Numbered from the stretch's first letter, positions 1 through 11,842 are shown. The stretch is 64,000 bases of DNA from Epiperipatus broadwayi (GCA_028023455.1 JAQFVV010000013.1:4466001-4530000); one strand, 5' to 3'. Program-made: numbers and translations. The notes: generated by a model not told the origin, from the sequence alone.

Positions 1-478
1 TGCATATCAATGTTTTATTATACTTCTTTTTTTTCCATTATAAAGATCAGCTGATCTTATATATATATGTCTCTGAGTACTTTCTTTTGTAAAGAATTTT
101 ATTTAATCATTAATAACAATTTTATATTAGTAATAAACTATAATTCATCATTATAATGAGGTTGTATATATTGATTATTACTTATATATGTAAGCCTGAT
201 TATCACATGTTAGGATTCCCTTGAGTCTCAGCTCTATCTGACTTCTGGGTGACATTGTAAAAAAGATTGACTCTTGTGAAGTCAAGGGAGTAAGTTATTA
301 GTTATTAATTGGAGGTGTAGGTGAAGTTTGAACCCACTTTGCCTATGTCTCTAGTTCAGGTTAAACCAGTTCTACTTTTTGACTGTTACAATATATAATC
401 ATAGTCCTAAATAAATGTAATGCTCAAGTTCATTTTTTAATGGTTTATTTTAAAAACTGTACTAGTTATTATATGTAC
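1..478. other. AT-rich DNA without recognised feature
   Basis: No open frame, intact repeat or RNA gene is supported. A stretch near 300-345 reads on the minus strand as GGGTTCAAACTTC, which resembles a Pol III box B, but there is no matching box A, so no SINE is called. Confidence 0.5.
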
Positions 479-479
479 T

Positions 480-1770
480 TTTCTAATCTGCAGTCATGGT
501 TATTTTATTTTATTTTTATTTGTTTATTCTATTAATATTTTATGATGTGCCATAATTCAAAATAGAGATTAGTAATTTAGTAACTTTAGAATGACTATTA
601 GAAGTTCTCCACTAAATGATTTGTGCTGCTTTTTAACTAATGTAAATCTCCATTTTGAAACCCATTCTTATGTACGTTCAGTTAAGCTGTTAAGTTCTAG
701 ATTATCATTAAGGTTTGCATATTAATAATGTATGTATAGTTAAATAATGGTAAGGTAGATATTTACAAGGCATATTAATACTAATTAATTAAACCCTGAA
801 CATTCTTTTCTCTTCCCTAGTTTATTGGATAAACTATTCAGATTTAGCATTCTTAAGCTAGATTGTTTTAATGAGACCCCTCTTAGAATGGTAAAAGTAT
901 GCTAATTAGTGAAATGGAGTAAGGTAGTTTTACAGAATAAAACTATAGTATTTTATGCAATAGTTTTAATGATAATAATTACTATTATTTAGTAAGCATT
1001 ACAAATGTATTCTTACAAAGAACAACACATGCAATATGCCTTGCTATGTTTTTTTTGTAAAATGGGCTTATGGTTTATACACCACCCAATATTAGTTTGG
1101 ACAACCTCCTTAAAACTGAAACATGAGAGTCTAGAAACCAATTGTAATGCCTCTCTTATCTCCTGAAATAAGGTTCCTATTATGATTTCAAGTTGTATGG
1201 GTGCAAGGGAACTAAGTACTTGATACTAAATCTCATGACTAATTACAAATTCATGCCACAACTCTTATTTAGTAATTTAGCACCATAATATCAGAAGATC
1301 TGCTAAAATCATCAGTTAATTCTGCTTTATTATTGTTATACAGTTCAGCATTGATCTGAATATCTAATCCAGTTTACTAAAGTAATCTGCATAGGGAGCA
1401 TATTATTGCTCATTATGTATATGTTAGTAAGAATAAGTTATGTTTTTTCATACGACATCTTTGTAAGATTTAACTTCCCATAGCAGACCTAGAATAGATG
1501 GCATAGCATACTTACACATGAATATTATTTGCAGATATTAAATTGCAGATACTAAATTGTAATAAACTTTAATATTAATTTATTGAAAGTGCATTCCAAG
1601 ATGAGATCTCTGTAACTAAATTAGCTCAGCATTGTATATCACTTATGTGTGTAAGATTTCACAAATGCCCTTAGTTTTGTTTTATATTAATTACACATGT
1701 CTCTTAAAAACTACTTCATATCACTCCAAATCAGTCCAAATTTAGCATTAGCATGTTAACTTATATATAT
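480..1770 (+). repeat. Long dispersed repeat, copy 1 (left part)
   Basis: This segment aligns collinearly with 11,505-12,880. Shared landmarks include the ATCTGCAGTCATG box (about 488 and 11,512), AAATGATTTGTGCTGCTTTT (about 615 and 11,613) and a long stretch around ATTGCTCATTATGTATATG (about 1,407 and 12,481). The copies differ by scattered substitutions and small indels, so the duplication is old. It shows no coding potential. The repeat resumes at 4,512 after an inserted segment. It may be a non-autonomous transposon or a segmental duplication; no terminal repeats were seen. Confidence 0.8.
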
Positions 1771-1779
1771 ATTGTACCG

Positions 1780-4511
1780 GTTGGTTTCGTCTGTTCATAT
1801 AACAAGATCTAGCATCTAGGCAAAAGTACCTCGAGTCCAGTCATGCGCAAGATCCCTAAGTCAGGAACATTCATGAACTCTGCCCTATTTGCCTATTTTC
1901 CAGATCTACCAACTTATGAGCAACAATTCCAATGATACTGATCTAATTTATTTCTACCCTGCCAGTATCACAAAGTCGTGACACAAAAAGACTCTTATTT
2001 GAACTTTATTCATGTACAGGATATTATGATTAGCGATTTTCGATCATCTAGTAAGTGGAACCTTTTTTATATAACATCAAATCCATTTCTATTCAATAAA
2101 TGAAACAATGACTTAGATATTTAGAAAGATATAAGATTTATTAAATCAACTTGGAATATATATGATTGCAACTGTTATTGGTGTTACAATGTAAATAAAA
2201 TGGGTGTTTATCTCCCTTGGACGACATTAACCTCCCTTACAATGCTATAAAATGAACGTATTTAATCATCAATAACAAATAATTCATGGCTTTATTCTAA
2301 TGCGGCTATTTATATGTCAATAATTTATCGATTGAATGGGATACATAAGATTTTTAATAATAGCGCGAGACTACAGTTACATAAAGTTCTTTGAATCCAC
2401 CATTAATAAAACAATAGCACTCGTACCAATACTTAAGTTTATTGAGTTGGATGATAAGGATAATTATATTTAATTAATATTTGCATTTGCTATATAAGAA
2501 CATGTGTGGGAAGCTAATTTGGGAAATAATAATAATGGCAGAAATATCGTATCTGAAAGTGTGAATGAAACATATAAAAAAAATGGCAATCCATTTAGCA
2601 TAATCATAACAGTACGGTTTAGGAGAATTAATAGGCTTTTAACGAGAACAAAATATGGGAGAGCGGTACATGTATGATGACAATGGAGAGATCTATTCTA
2701 AGATCCAAGAAGATGCTTCAATTCACAGTTAAAAAAGGCGACTCTCTGCAAACGTCGGCAGGGTCGGGTCATAAACAATGAAGAATGCACTTTATTGAAT
2801 TGCCATAGGCTGGACTTTTGCCAGAGCGAACTCTATGCAATAATATCTCACGCTGAAGAAATCCAAAGAGGTTTGCCAAACCTTGTCCTTGGTATTGGAA
2901 GTAAAAATGAACGAAGCACAAAGATATATATAACGAAAGGCCTGTATACATGTAATGCTTACATTAATATAAATATATATATTTAACTAAGGAATAAAGA
3001 ATTATCACTTATCTTTATTAATAAAAACCCAGCGTACCGGTATGATTTGGTTACTACGTGGATATGGAAGAATTACATTTAATGCTAATATAATATAGCT
3101 CATAGAACTAAAGGATCCCCCCCCCCTTTATGTATTACTTTAAACTACACATAAACTTTCCACAATGTATAAATAATATAAATCTTTGGTTTTGAATGCT
3201 TTAATAAATAAATACTTTTCATATTATTAAATATATATAAAGTCGGTGGTGGCTATTGATTTCAAGAAAGTAATATTAATTTAATTCATATAAATCTATT
3301 TGCAGATTTTAGAAGTTAGTGCTATTATTTAATTAACCAAAAAAACACATTTCTAAGAAAATGGATTTTTACTTAGTTTTTGAAAATAACACTGTACAAT
3401 AATTATCAAATTCTGATTTTATTTCCCCAGACTGGCAGGCACCCGCTATACTAAGAATAACAAATTTGTTTTTAAAAAATACTAGATTAATTACCCTCTG
3501 AAAAGTAAGGAGGGTTTTCTTTTATTAAAAGAGATAGCATAAGCATTTGCGATTCTGGGGGGAATTATCGACATATAATAATTTAGTATCTGAAAGTATA
3601 AAATATAATAATGAAACTAAAGTATTGCCACATAGACGTGAAATTAAGAACTAATAATTATTCAGGAGAGGTTTAATGTAGGAGAGATTACAGCTAAGTT
3701 ATATATAGAGAGAACAAGGTACAATTAACAAAAAGGTAAGAATTTTACAAATTGATTCATAACTAATATTAAATTTTACAAATGAAAGCTTTACAAAATG
3801 GTTAAAGAAATAGATAGGTGAGAGTTAAAATTATTCACGGTAACTTTAAAGGTCTAGCAGCATTTGAAATGATTACCTCTGTAAAATAGGGTGGTTCTTT
3901 TGATGATTTCAATTCCCTCGGAGACTAGATCTAGTTTGTCAAGCATAGTTATTCAGGCAGGCAATAAGTTTATTATTTAACAAATAGGCATATAATTTTG
4001 ACTAATTACAATCGCATCTTCCATATTGGATTTAAAAGAAAAGTGGAATTTAATAGCAAAAATAATTTAAAAACACAATTTTATAAAATTACATATAACG
4101 AACTTTTCCAATAAATATTTGCTCAGCAGGTTTGTCTCTACAATATCTATAGATATCTGAGCTGCAATTAATAAATACTTATTATATCTTTTATAGAATA
4201 ACAAAATGCAGAAAATATAATATATTGATATTATAGCTTGTTATAATTAATCTTCCGTTCCCTATTGGGTATATGTATTCCCTCTTTAAATACTATATTT
4301 ATTATTTTTATTTTGTGTGTTTAAATTCAGATATTTAGGCATATATCTTCGTTAATAAACATGTTAGTTAATAATACTCAAACAAAAGGATAAAAAAATG
4401 TGTTAGTGAGTGGAATATATATGCAAGAATAGGGTTTGAATTTAGGTTGGTAGCGAAAGATTTGAAGTGGGCTGTGAAGCGCAATCTGAATCTCAGATTC
4501 CGCTTCAATAT
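1780..4511. other. ~2.73 kb segment interrupting the dispersed repeat
   Basis: Copy 2 runs uninterrupted through ACTTATATATATATTCATTT (about 12,868-12,887). In copy 1 the same sequence breaks after ...ATATATT at about 1,779 and resumes after ...ATATATT at about 4,512, so a 7-bp direct repeat ATATATT flanks the segment as a target-site duplication would. The inserted DNA begins GTACCGGTTGG and ends CCGCTTCA, with no clear terminal inverted repeats. It contains the coding-like fragment at 2,655-2,986 and a poly(C) tract near 3,118-3,126, and is otherwise AT-rich. An alternative is a precise deletion in copy 2. Confidence 0.55.
2655..2986 (+). pseudogene. Coding-like fragment with one frameshift
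   Basis: Two overlapping open frames sit in locally GC-richer DNA. The first starts at ATG 2,655 (M-G-E-R-Y-M-Y-D-D) and stops at 2,730. The second, shifted by one base, is open from 2,702 to a stop at 2,984-2,986 and reads like real protein (G-R-V-I-N-N-E-E-C, then an amphipathic stretch containing E-L-Y-A-I-I-S-H-A-E-E-I-Q). The frames meet at the A-run 2,731-2,736, where one missing base would join them. Alternatively, 2,729-2,900 is an exon with an acceptor CACAG at 2,724-2,728 and a donor AA/GTAAAA at 2,901. I do not recognise the family. The C-terminal 25 codons become AT-rich (Y-I-N-I-N-I-Y-I) and are probably not coding. Confidence 0.4.
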
Positions 4512-4772
4512 ATTCATTTATTTAGCCATAAGGGTGTTTAGTTAATGTTATTATGAGTTTATTGGTCATTCCTGAGTCTCATGTTTTACTGTTCTACTGC
4601 TGACTCACAAATTAAATTGCAACTGAGTGTACCCTCATGTATGTCATCCATAGGGTAGTGAATCATGGAGTGCTGGTGAAGGAGTTGAAGTGCGATCAGA
4701 TTTGAGGTCTCCATTCCTCATCTAGATTAGCTTTAGTATAATTGGTCAAAACTCTGGAGTTTGTTGCATGAA
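4512..4772 (+). repeat. Long dispersed repeat, copy 1 (right part)
   Basis: Aligns with 12,882-13,140, sharing TTCATTTATTTAGC, ATGTCATCCATAGGGTA and CTCATCTAGATNAGCTTTAG. It continues the repeat interrupted at 1,780. Similarity ends just after TGTTNCATGAAT. Confidence 0.75.
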
Positions 4773-4786
4773 TATACAAATATGAC

Positions 4787-5042
4787 CTGGAGATGGTGCC
4801 TACCCAATGTAGAGCATGAATTATTTTTCCATAATCCTGAATAGAGTATTTTTTTGTTTTCCCCAAATATTATATGTTGTAGCATAATAATTTTATACAT
4901 GTAAATTTTTTCCCAGAGATGGTGATGCAACATGGAGGCTCAATGATTACTTTTTACAACCCTGAACAGATTGTATACATTTTTTTCATCCCAAATGTAA
5001 TACGTGATGGCACAGTAATTATATATATGTAAAAAATTTCTG
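4787..5042. repeat. Diverged tandem duplication (2 x ~127 bp)
   Basis: Two adjacent copies begin with GAGATGGTG (about 4,788 and 4,916). Both contain AACCCTGAA- or ATCCTGAA-type and CCCAAATNTNATA motifs and end with ATGTAAANTTT. They are diverged but collinear. No coding signal. Confidence 0.6.
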
Positions 5043-5308
5043 ATTATGGACACCAATCATAATAGCTAAATTATTTCCTGATCGTATTAATTTATATATA
5101 TGAGTGTAAAAGTTTTTTTTTTTTTTTAACATGAGACTTGTAAGTTTTAATTTCAAAGTAGATTTAACACTTAAATGAATAAGTAATATAGCTTACCAAT
5201 TGTTTGCTAACACATATAAAATTTAAGATCCAATATCAATAGTATATGTATGTCCCACCTACCAATAACTGGTACCCAAGGATGACTCAAGAGTCATTAT
5301 CATAAAAA

Positions 5309-5326
5309 TTTGTTATCAGAGGCAGA
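5309..5326 (+). promoter_or_regulatory. Possible retroelement primer-binding site
   Basis: TGTTATCAGAGGCAGAG resembles the TGGTATCAGAG primer-binding sites that pair with initiator tRNA-Met. It lies about 330 bp upstream of the putative gag start at 5,643. I could not find convincing LTR boundaries, so this remains tentative. Confidence 0.25.
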
Positions 5327-5533
5327 GAAATTCAAAGAACCATTGTTATTTTGGATTGGTGGGGTTTGGACTGGAGTATGAAAACACAAAAATTAAGATT
5401 ATTGAGAGATATACGTGTACTTGCATCAATTTGTAAAATATGATAAAATTAGCAATCAAGAATTAGCAGCTGAGGAAGACTAAGGAACTCTGGTAAATAT
5501 TTTTTATATCATTATTATTTTAATCATTTAGTT

Positions 5534-5625
5534 AATGAGTTATATGTAATCACTAGGAATTAGGATCACTAGGAATTAGGAAAGGAATGAGTTATATGTA
5601 GTCACTAGGAATTAAGAAAGGAGTA
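5534..5625. repeat. Short tandem duplication
   Basis: ATGAGTTATATGTAATCACTAGGAATTAGG is followed by a partial (ATCACTAGGAATTAGG) and a second near-complete copy, giving a local duplication nested within the retroelement leader. Confidence 0.7.
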
Positions 5626-5642
5626 GGAAAAATAGGTTGAAT

Positions 5643-7720
5643 ATGGCAGCCCAGCAGGAACATATACACCATTTTTAGTGGGGGGATGGCAAGTTAACCA
5701 TTGTAGGGTCCAAGGAAAAAGATTGATTCATTTATTTGATTTTTATATATGTTATAGTAATAGGGAGAGAGCTTTAGTCATGAAGAAAGAGTGATAGGCA
5801 TACAGATTAAAGCCCTAATACAGATTTAGATGGATAGTAGCATGGAATAGGAGACAGTAAGAGAAGGGAGTGTGGGGAAAGAATAAGAAATAGAAAAAAC
5901 CAGAAGAGATCAAGGTAAAGGAATAATGCTTCAGTCAGAAAGAAAAAAAGTGGAAGATAATAGCAGTACAGAAGGAGAGGTAAAAGGAGAAGTAAATGCA
6001 AGCCAATACCTGAGAGCAAGCTCCATGTATGTTAAGGAACCATCTAAATTAATTCAAGAGTGATTGTCTAAAAATGAGGTAAATAGGTGAGCCATTATAG
6101 TGAAAATAATTGAAGTAAACCAACAGAACAGGGCCATCCTGAGAAATAGCCTCCAAACACTGAATCAAAAGATGGAGACAAACCAACAGGACCAGGCCAA
6201 AATGAGACACAGCCTCCAAGCTTTAGACAAAAAGATAGAAGGGTTGCTGATAGATTGCCAAAACAATTATTAAGAGGTCCATGCCAAGTTCACTGGATTC
6301 CTGGGGGATCATAGATAAGAGACAACTGAAGCCATACAGACACTTAAAGAGGAATTTGTATTGACTTGAGATAAGTTAGCCAAGCAGGAAACATTAATCT
6401 GCGGTGCAATAACCCAAGCCTGTAGTGGTTTAGAAGAAGAAAGACAGAGATGTTGAAAGGAGCAGGAGGACACAATCAGGGGATTGTGAGAGTCACAAGA
6501 AGTTTGCCAAGCAGGAAACATCCACAGTGCAATATCCCAAGTCTGTAGTGGTTTAGGAAAAGAAAGACAGAGGTATCAAAAGAAGCAGGAGGTCATAATC
6601 AGGGGATTATGAGACTCACATGAGGAAATGCAGGAACAGATGTATGAGTTAAGAGAAAACATCATCCAAGGGAACAAGTTAGTCATAAATGGGAAGTCCA
6701 AAATAATCAGAGACTAACTGGGGATAAAAAATATGTCCAAGGTGGAAGGTAATGGAGAAACCTTAGAAGTGAATTTAGGTATTGTATGTCTGGTCAAAAT
6801 CAAGAATATACTGAGAAAGAGAGGTTTGAACTCAGCTATGTTCAATTGAGAGAACATTGAAAATGTGAGACACATTGAGGATTTACTCAGGAGTATTAGG
6901 AGTGATGATAGTGAGTTAGGAAGTGTCAGGCAGGGCCCTGAGAATATAGGAACTGACCAAGTAGTTGACTCAGAGAAGGCAGATCCAAGTCCAGGGATCA
7001 AGGTTGTACATTCAAACCTGATAGTACTTTAGAATCAATACCAAATGCCTAGATGCATACAGTCAAGACCATATAAGTCATATCTTTTAAGGGGGGTGGT
7101 GGTGAAAACCCCCAAGGTCCACATCAAGAGCCTTCAAGAACTATTTACTTTCAGAAAATCCCAGTGACAGGTCAAGTTGCTCTCAGCCTTTAAGAACTAT
7201 TTATTTTCAGAAAATCCCAGCAGCAGTCAAGTTGCTCTTGCCATACATTTCTTGCAAGGATATGCCAGATCTTGATGGAACTGTTATGACAACAAACCAA
7301 ATATTTGACCAATATTTGGCATCTCTTTTGAAAACCTTTTGGAGTAAGGAGCAGCAAGATGACATCTATCATGCCATCTCAGGGAGTCATAAGGGTCAGT
7401 GACCAAAGAGACTCATACAAAGTTTTTCTTAAGGCAGATGGCCCATCTGCAGTCATTGACAGCATTTAACTTCACTGACAGGCAAATGATATAAGCCATA
7501 TGACAAAATATGCAATCACAGTAAAGCAGTTAATGATCGGTAATTGAATAAGAACAATAAAATATGTTTGACAATCAATGATTACAAGCCCCTGTATAGA
7601 GAACCCCTGAAAAAGTATGCAGGGTGGAACAAACAAGATTCTAGACAATAGCTGCAATGATAATCCACCAAGAAGCTTACAGAATCCAAACATGAGGAAC
7701 ATACCTGAGACAAAATGCCA
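5643..7720 (+). pseudogene. Decayed gag-like region of an LTR-type retroelement
   Basis: An ATG at 5,643 opens a short frame (M-A-A-Q-Q-E-H-I-H-H-F) that is soon broken by stops. From 6,091 to 7,032 a single frame is open except for a handful of stops. It encodes a highly charged Gln/Glu/Lys-rich coiled coil with internal heptad-like repeats (N-S-L-Q-T-L-N-Q-K-M and H-S-L-Q-A-L-D-K-K-I), as in many retroelement Gag proteins. Two tandem duplications lie inside: 6,369-6,620 (two ~130-bp units, each with a GTCTGTAGTGG-like core) and 7,130-7,235 (two ~57-bp units with ACTTTCAGAAAATCCCAG). A capsid-like stretch (S-K-E-Q-Q-D-D-I-Y-H-A-I) follows at about 7,340-7,400. It is clearly inactive: stops and frameshifts occur throughout. 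Confidence 0.55.
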
Positions 7721-7793
7721 TACTATGCAGAGTTATGATTTTACCCCAGGGATCAAATCAATCCATGAATGGATCCAATGTCAAATAGTTTAG

Positions 7794-8304
7794 CAACCAT
7801 GAAATTTGTGGTCAGTATTCAAGTTGGCTCATGCCCTACAATTAAAATTCAAAATCAGGGAAATGGAAATGACCATATTAGTTGATACTGGTAGCCAGTT
7901 ATTGTTCATTTTGAAGAAATGTATACTGGTGTTGGATGGACAAGGACCATTTTTGCATAGGTCAAAATAACATTGGTTGATGGTAGCATCATGAAAAAAG
8001 ATTATATGGTCTGCTTGGACTTTAAATGGGGCCAAACTGCTCTCAATCACCCAATCCTGGTGTTGATTTTCTGAGGCAACACAAGTACAACATTGACTAT
8101 CTAAATAACAGTAACATTCAGATGAGAAAAAAATCAAGTTGGGACAGTCAAGCACTGACAAAAGAGTTCAGGAAAAATGAGGGCCAATTACAAAAATTTC
8201 ATGTGAAACAGAAAGAGGAAAACAAGCTAGGCAGTATGCTACCTAAAATTGAGTGTATAGAGGAGAGAAAGGGAAAGAAAAGAAAGAAATCATATCTCTT
8301 CTAG
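7794..8304 (+). pseudogene. Decayed retroelement aspartic protease
   Basis: A frame reading F-K-L-A-H-A-L-Q-L leads into I-L-V-D-T-G-S-Q at 7,875-7,898, the catalytic D-[TS]-G of a retropepsin. About 60 codons later, after two compensating frameshifts, N-H-P-I-L is followed by V-D-F-L-R-Q-H-K (8,061-8,084). This matches the conserved ILGxDFL C-terminal element of Ty3/gypsy-type proteases. A basic tail runs to 8,304. Reverse transcriptase, RNase H and integrase were not found downstream, so the copy is truncated or diverged beyond recognition. It follows the gag-like region on the same strand. Confidence 0.65.
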
Positions 8305-8470
8305 ATAGGTGACCAGTTGTGGAGAAGGATCCACAATTAAGCAATAAGTGGATTAGGGAGTACTACAAGGACTTCCCATGATTCTTCTAGATAGGTGACC
8401 AGTTGTGGATGAGGATCATACAGTCAAGTAATAGGTGAATTAGGGATTACTACAAGGACTTTCCATGATA
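8300..8470 (+). repeat. Tandem duplication (2 x ~86 bp)
   Basis: CTAGATAGGTGACCAGTTGTGG occurs at about 8,301 and 8,387. Each copy ends near TACTACAAGGACTTNCCATGAT. It lies within or just after the protease remnant. Confidence 0.8.
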
Positions 8471-8862
8471 TAAGCACATATGTATGATGGCGCTAGAGTA
8501 GGGGGACATGGGATCATGGTCAGAGGATGAGGATGATCTTTTGGGCCCTGAGTTTAACCTGGGGCCACATTGTCTACTGAAGAGACTTTTTCAGGTCCAG
8601 AATCTATTTATAGATAAGGAAGACTAAACAGAGAATAATGTGTTGTTGAACAGGGAAATAACATTTGAGAACAGTGAGTACACCCATAGTTTAGAGCTTT
8701 GGCCAGCTCACCTTGGAAATTCACCAGGCTGGGAATGTTAACTACACCAAACTCCCCAGATCCTACTAAGATAAATTTACTTTCCCCATATTGTAAATTC
8801 GTGCCTATACATATACCCACAATTGTGATATAACAGGTATTCAAATCTGATACTGAAGTATA

Positions 8863-10061
8863 CACCTGGGACTCATTTTACATGATAGATAGGTTCCTCA
8901 GAAAACACGTGCAAATGAAATCGAGCAAAAATAGATGTAACTTATATTGAAAAAGAGGGGATGCGGTCTGTGATATTTCAAAATTCGCGTAAAAGCAAAG
9001 CACCAACGTAAAATTACTTTAAAATTCACGCAAAAAAAAAATAAGGAAATAAAATATGACTAATAAAAAATTTCAAATTTGAAAAAAAATGATACAAGAC
9101 AAACTTTTTTTAACTATAATATTTAATTTTATTCAAAATAATATATTTTTATGCATAATTTACAGTACAGTAATTTAAATTTTTTTTATACACGTTTTAA
9201 TTATTATCGCTATTTGCACAAAAAGACATTCATTTGCAAACTAGTAAAAAATCAGATTCTCATGTGATGTGATGTATTTGGCTTCTTCTTAAACAAAGTC
9301 AAGAATATCTCAGCAATTATTCTCACAAGAGGAAATACAACTAGCGTCAAGTTCACTCTCATGTAGTGTTAATGGTTTTCTGTTGACGACGACGATGATT
9401 TTATTAATTGTTCATGAACTTAGACTTATGATAATAAAAAGACATTTATTCACCACTGTTGGGAAAAATTTAATTAAAACCAACAACTAAAAATTAAATT
9501 CTTATTTTTGCCTTTAATTTTCAATTCCATTTAAAAATCAAATTTCATTTTACATCACATTAATTTCAAGTCGCCCGTAAGTAATTTTTAAATTGTTAAT
9601 TACAATTAAAAATCAGATTTTAATTTTTAATTGTGCCCACTGCTATTACTGACCTTTTAAAAATAAACTTGTGGACACTAAATGATTAATAATTGATTAT
9701 GTTCTTTTTTAAAAAGCAAAAACAGAATGTGATTTAAAATGCAAAATTAACATGCGCAATGTTTGAACAAATTTACATTATAATCTTGTAAAATTTAATA
9801 TGTGTATACATAAAATGTGGAAATCATTATTTTAATTTCATTATTGCATAAAATCTTACTATTATAAAGCACTGAAAATATTAAAATTACTAAGATGAAA
9901 GTCGAATTCCAATAATGTGCTATTACTTTCAATATAACGTAAGTGCACGAAATTTATTATTTAAAGTAATAGCGCATTACCGGATTCGACTTCCGGTAAA
10001 AGACGAATCGCGTAACTTCAAAATTGCATTAAATAAGTCCGCGTAAAAAGAGCCCCAGGTG
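8863..10061. mobile_element. Non-autonomous TIR element (~1.2 kb)
   Basis: The left end CACCTGGGACTCATTTTAC is an imperfect inverted repeat of the right end; the reverse complement of 10,043-10,061 is CACCTGGGGCTCTTTTTAC. Both ends are flanked by TA, as expected for Tc1/mariner-like insertion, although TA is a weak signal in this AT-rich DNA. The interior is non-coding, with repeated AAATTCRCGTAAA or ACGCAA motifs and a strong internal hairpin at 9,901-9,990. It is inserted just after the decayed retroelement. Confidence 0.65.
9901..9990. repeat. Imperfect hairpin inside TIR element
   Basis: GTCGAATTCCAATAATGTGC (9,901) continuing to TATTACTTT pairs with AAAGTAATAGCGCATTACC continuing to GGATTCGAC (ends 9,990). 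The arms are about 28 bp around a ~33-bp loop. Confidence 0.8.
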
Positions 10062-10182
10062 TATATAGAATAATGTGATGTGTAATTAATATTTTAATTT
10101 TATCTTATTTTATTTTTCATGCATTGGTTATACCATAAATCTAGTGATGGACTGATGAAGGTCCAGGAGGAACATCAACAGA

Positions 10183-10289
10183 CAAGATCAAATTTTAAAA
10201 TCCTAATTTCCAATGTTATGATTGCATACAAAACAGGCAAGATCAAATTTTAAAATCCTAATTTCCAATGTTATGATTGCGTACAAAAT
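10183..10289. repeat. Tandem duplication, 55-bp period
   Basis: CAAGATCAAATTTTAAAATC starts at 10,183 and again at 10,238. The two copies are almost identical (one substitution in GCATACAAAA/GCGTACAAAA), so the duplication is recent. Confidence 0.9.
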
Positions 10290-11500
10290 TATAAGTAAAT
10301 TCTTTTTTCTCTCTTTTATTTTTTTCATGACTTTAGCAATATTAAATGGTATTTATTGTCACACATTCCCATTTCACTTACTATGATTCATAATAGTATT
10401 TATTCAAAGTTATATTTATATATACTTATGTATATTTGGGTATATTTAGGTATATTCATGTCCGTTAACACATATATACATATATCTACATAATACATAT
10501 TTTATAATTTATTTAGTAAGTTAAACATAAATTATATAAATGTTGTATATGTATGAATGCACCTACATATATGGGAGTAAAACTGCAATGCAATTATTTT
10601 ATATCTTTAATTTGTTATATATTTAATATACAGATTTACTTTTATTTCATTTAAATCTCACATATAATTCCAATTCCTGAAGTAACCGAAACACATATAG
10701 TGGAATGTTTATACTAAAAAATTAGTTTTGAAAGGTTGAATAATTGTTGGAAAATATCACACCACACACACCTGGATAAATTTGTGTGGAGACCAAGAAC
10801 AGACATTAAAAATAAGTCTAAAATATAATTTGGGACAAAGCAAAATCACTCAAGCTGCACTATTTTGTTACTCACTTAAAATTTGCTTTTGTCTTTTCCC
10901 AAATATTAATACTGATTTTAAAAGTTAATAAAACTATGCTAAAATTAAAGATTATGTCTTAAAACTGTAAACAAGTTAATAGGTTAGTGAGAGGGAGTCA
11001 AAAGAATCATATAAAAACCCTCCAAATTTAACATTCAAGATCCCTCTCTATTATAGGTGAAGCAGTTGCTGCTAGGAGCTACACCCATTTTAAAAATTAA
11101 GATGATCAGCTAAGAAAGTCCAGTATTGCCATCTTCCTTTGGATGAGTTGTAACCTCCCATCTGCTACAAATTATCATTGTTGCAGAATGGAAGAAATCA
11201 GTCCTGCTTGCTGCCAAAAAGACATCACAACCTATTAAGGAATGCCAGCACCAACTACATTGCTGGATGACTTAGCTAGAAGATTGGTAATATTTCTTCA
11301 AGAAGAGTTCTCTAAAAGTAAATCTTTAATTTAATTACTCTTAAAGTTTTCTAAGCTAACTTTGTGTATTGAATGTTCATAAATTTATAAATAATTTCTC
11401 AGTAAATAAACTATATAATAAATGTTTAAAGTAATTTTAAATTAAATTTTAATAACTGTAACAATCTTGCCTATTTTAAATGAATAATTACTTATTATAT
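10290..11500. other. AT-rich DNA, nothing recognised
   Basis: No supported gene. A moderately GC-richer part at 11,040-11,290 (around GCAGTTGCTGCTAGGAGC and TGCCAGCACC) has no open frame or RNA signature that I can name; it may be an old repeat. Confidence 0.4.
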
Positions 11501-11504
11501 ATAC

Positions 11505-11664
11505 TTTTCTAATCTGCAGTCATGTCTATTCTTTATTTTATGATATGCCATAATTCAAAATAGAGATTAATAATTTAATAACTTAGCAAGACTATTAGAA
11601 GTTCCCCAGTAAATGATTTGTGCTGCTTTTTAGCAAACATAAATCTCCATTTTGAAACCTATTC

Positions 11665-11696
<32 letters not shown>

Positions 11697-11761
11697 TTAG
11701 TGAAGCAGTTAGGTTCTAGCTTATCATTAAGAATTGCATATTAATAATGTGTGTGTGTATT

Positions 11762-11799
<38 letters not shown>

Positions 11800-11806
11800 G
11801 TATACA

Positions 11807-11842
<36 letters not shown>

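Noticed and set aside
3118-3126. Poly(C) tract
   Set aside because: Short homopolymer with no partner feature; noted only as a possible sequencing weak spot.
5807-7001. Minus-strand frames of 70-95 codons
   Set aside because: They are opposite-strand shadows of the gag-like coiled-coil region, rich in Leu/Ser because the sense strand is Gln/Glu/Lys-rich.
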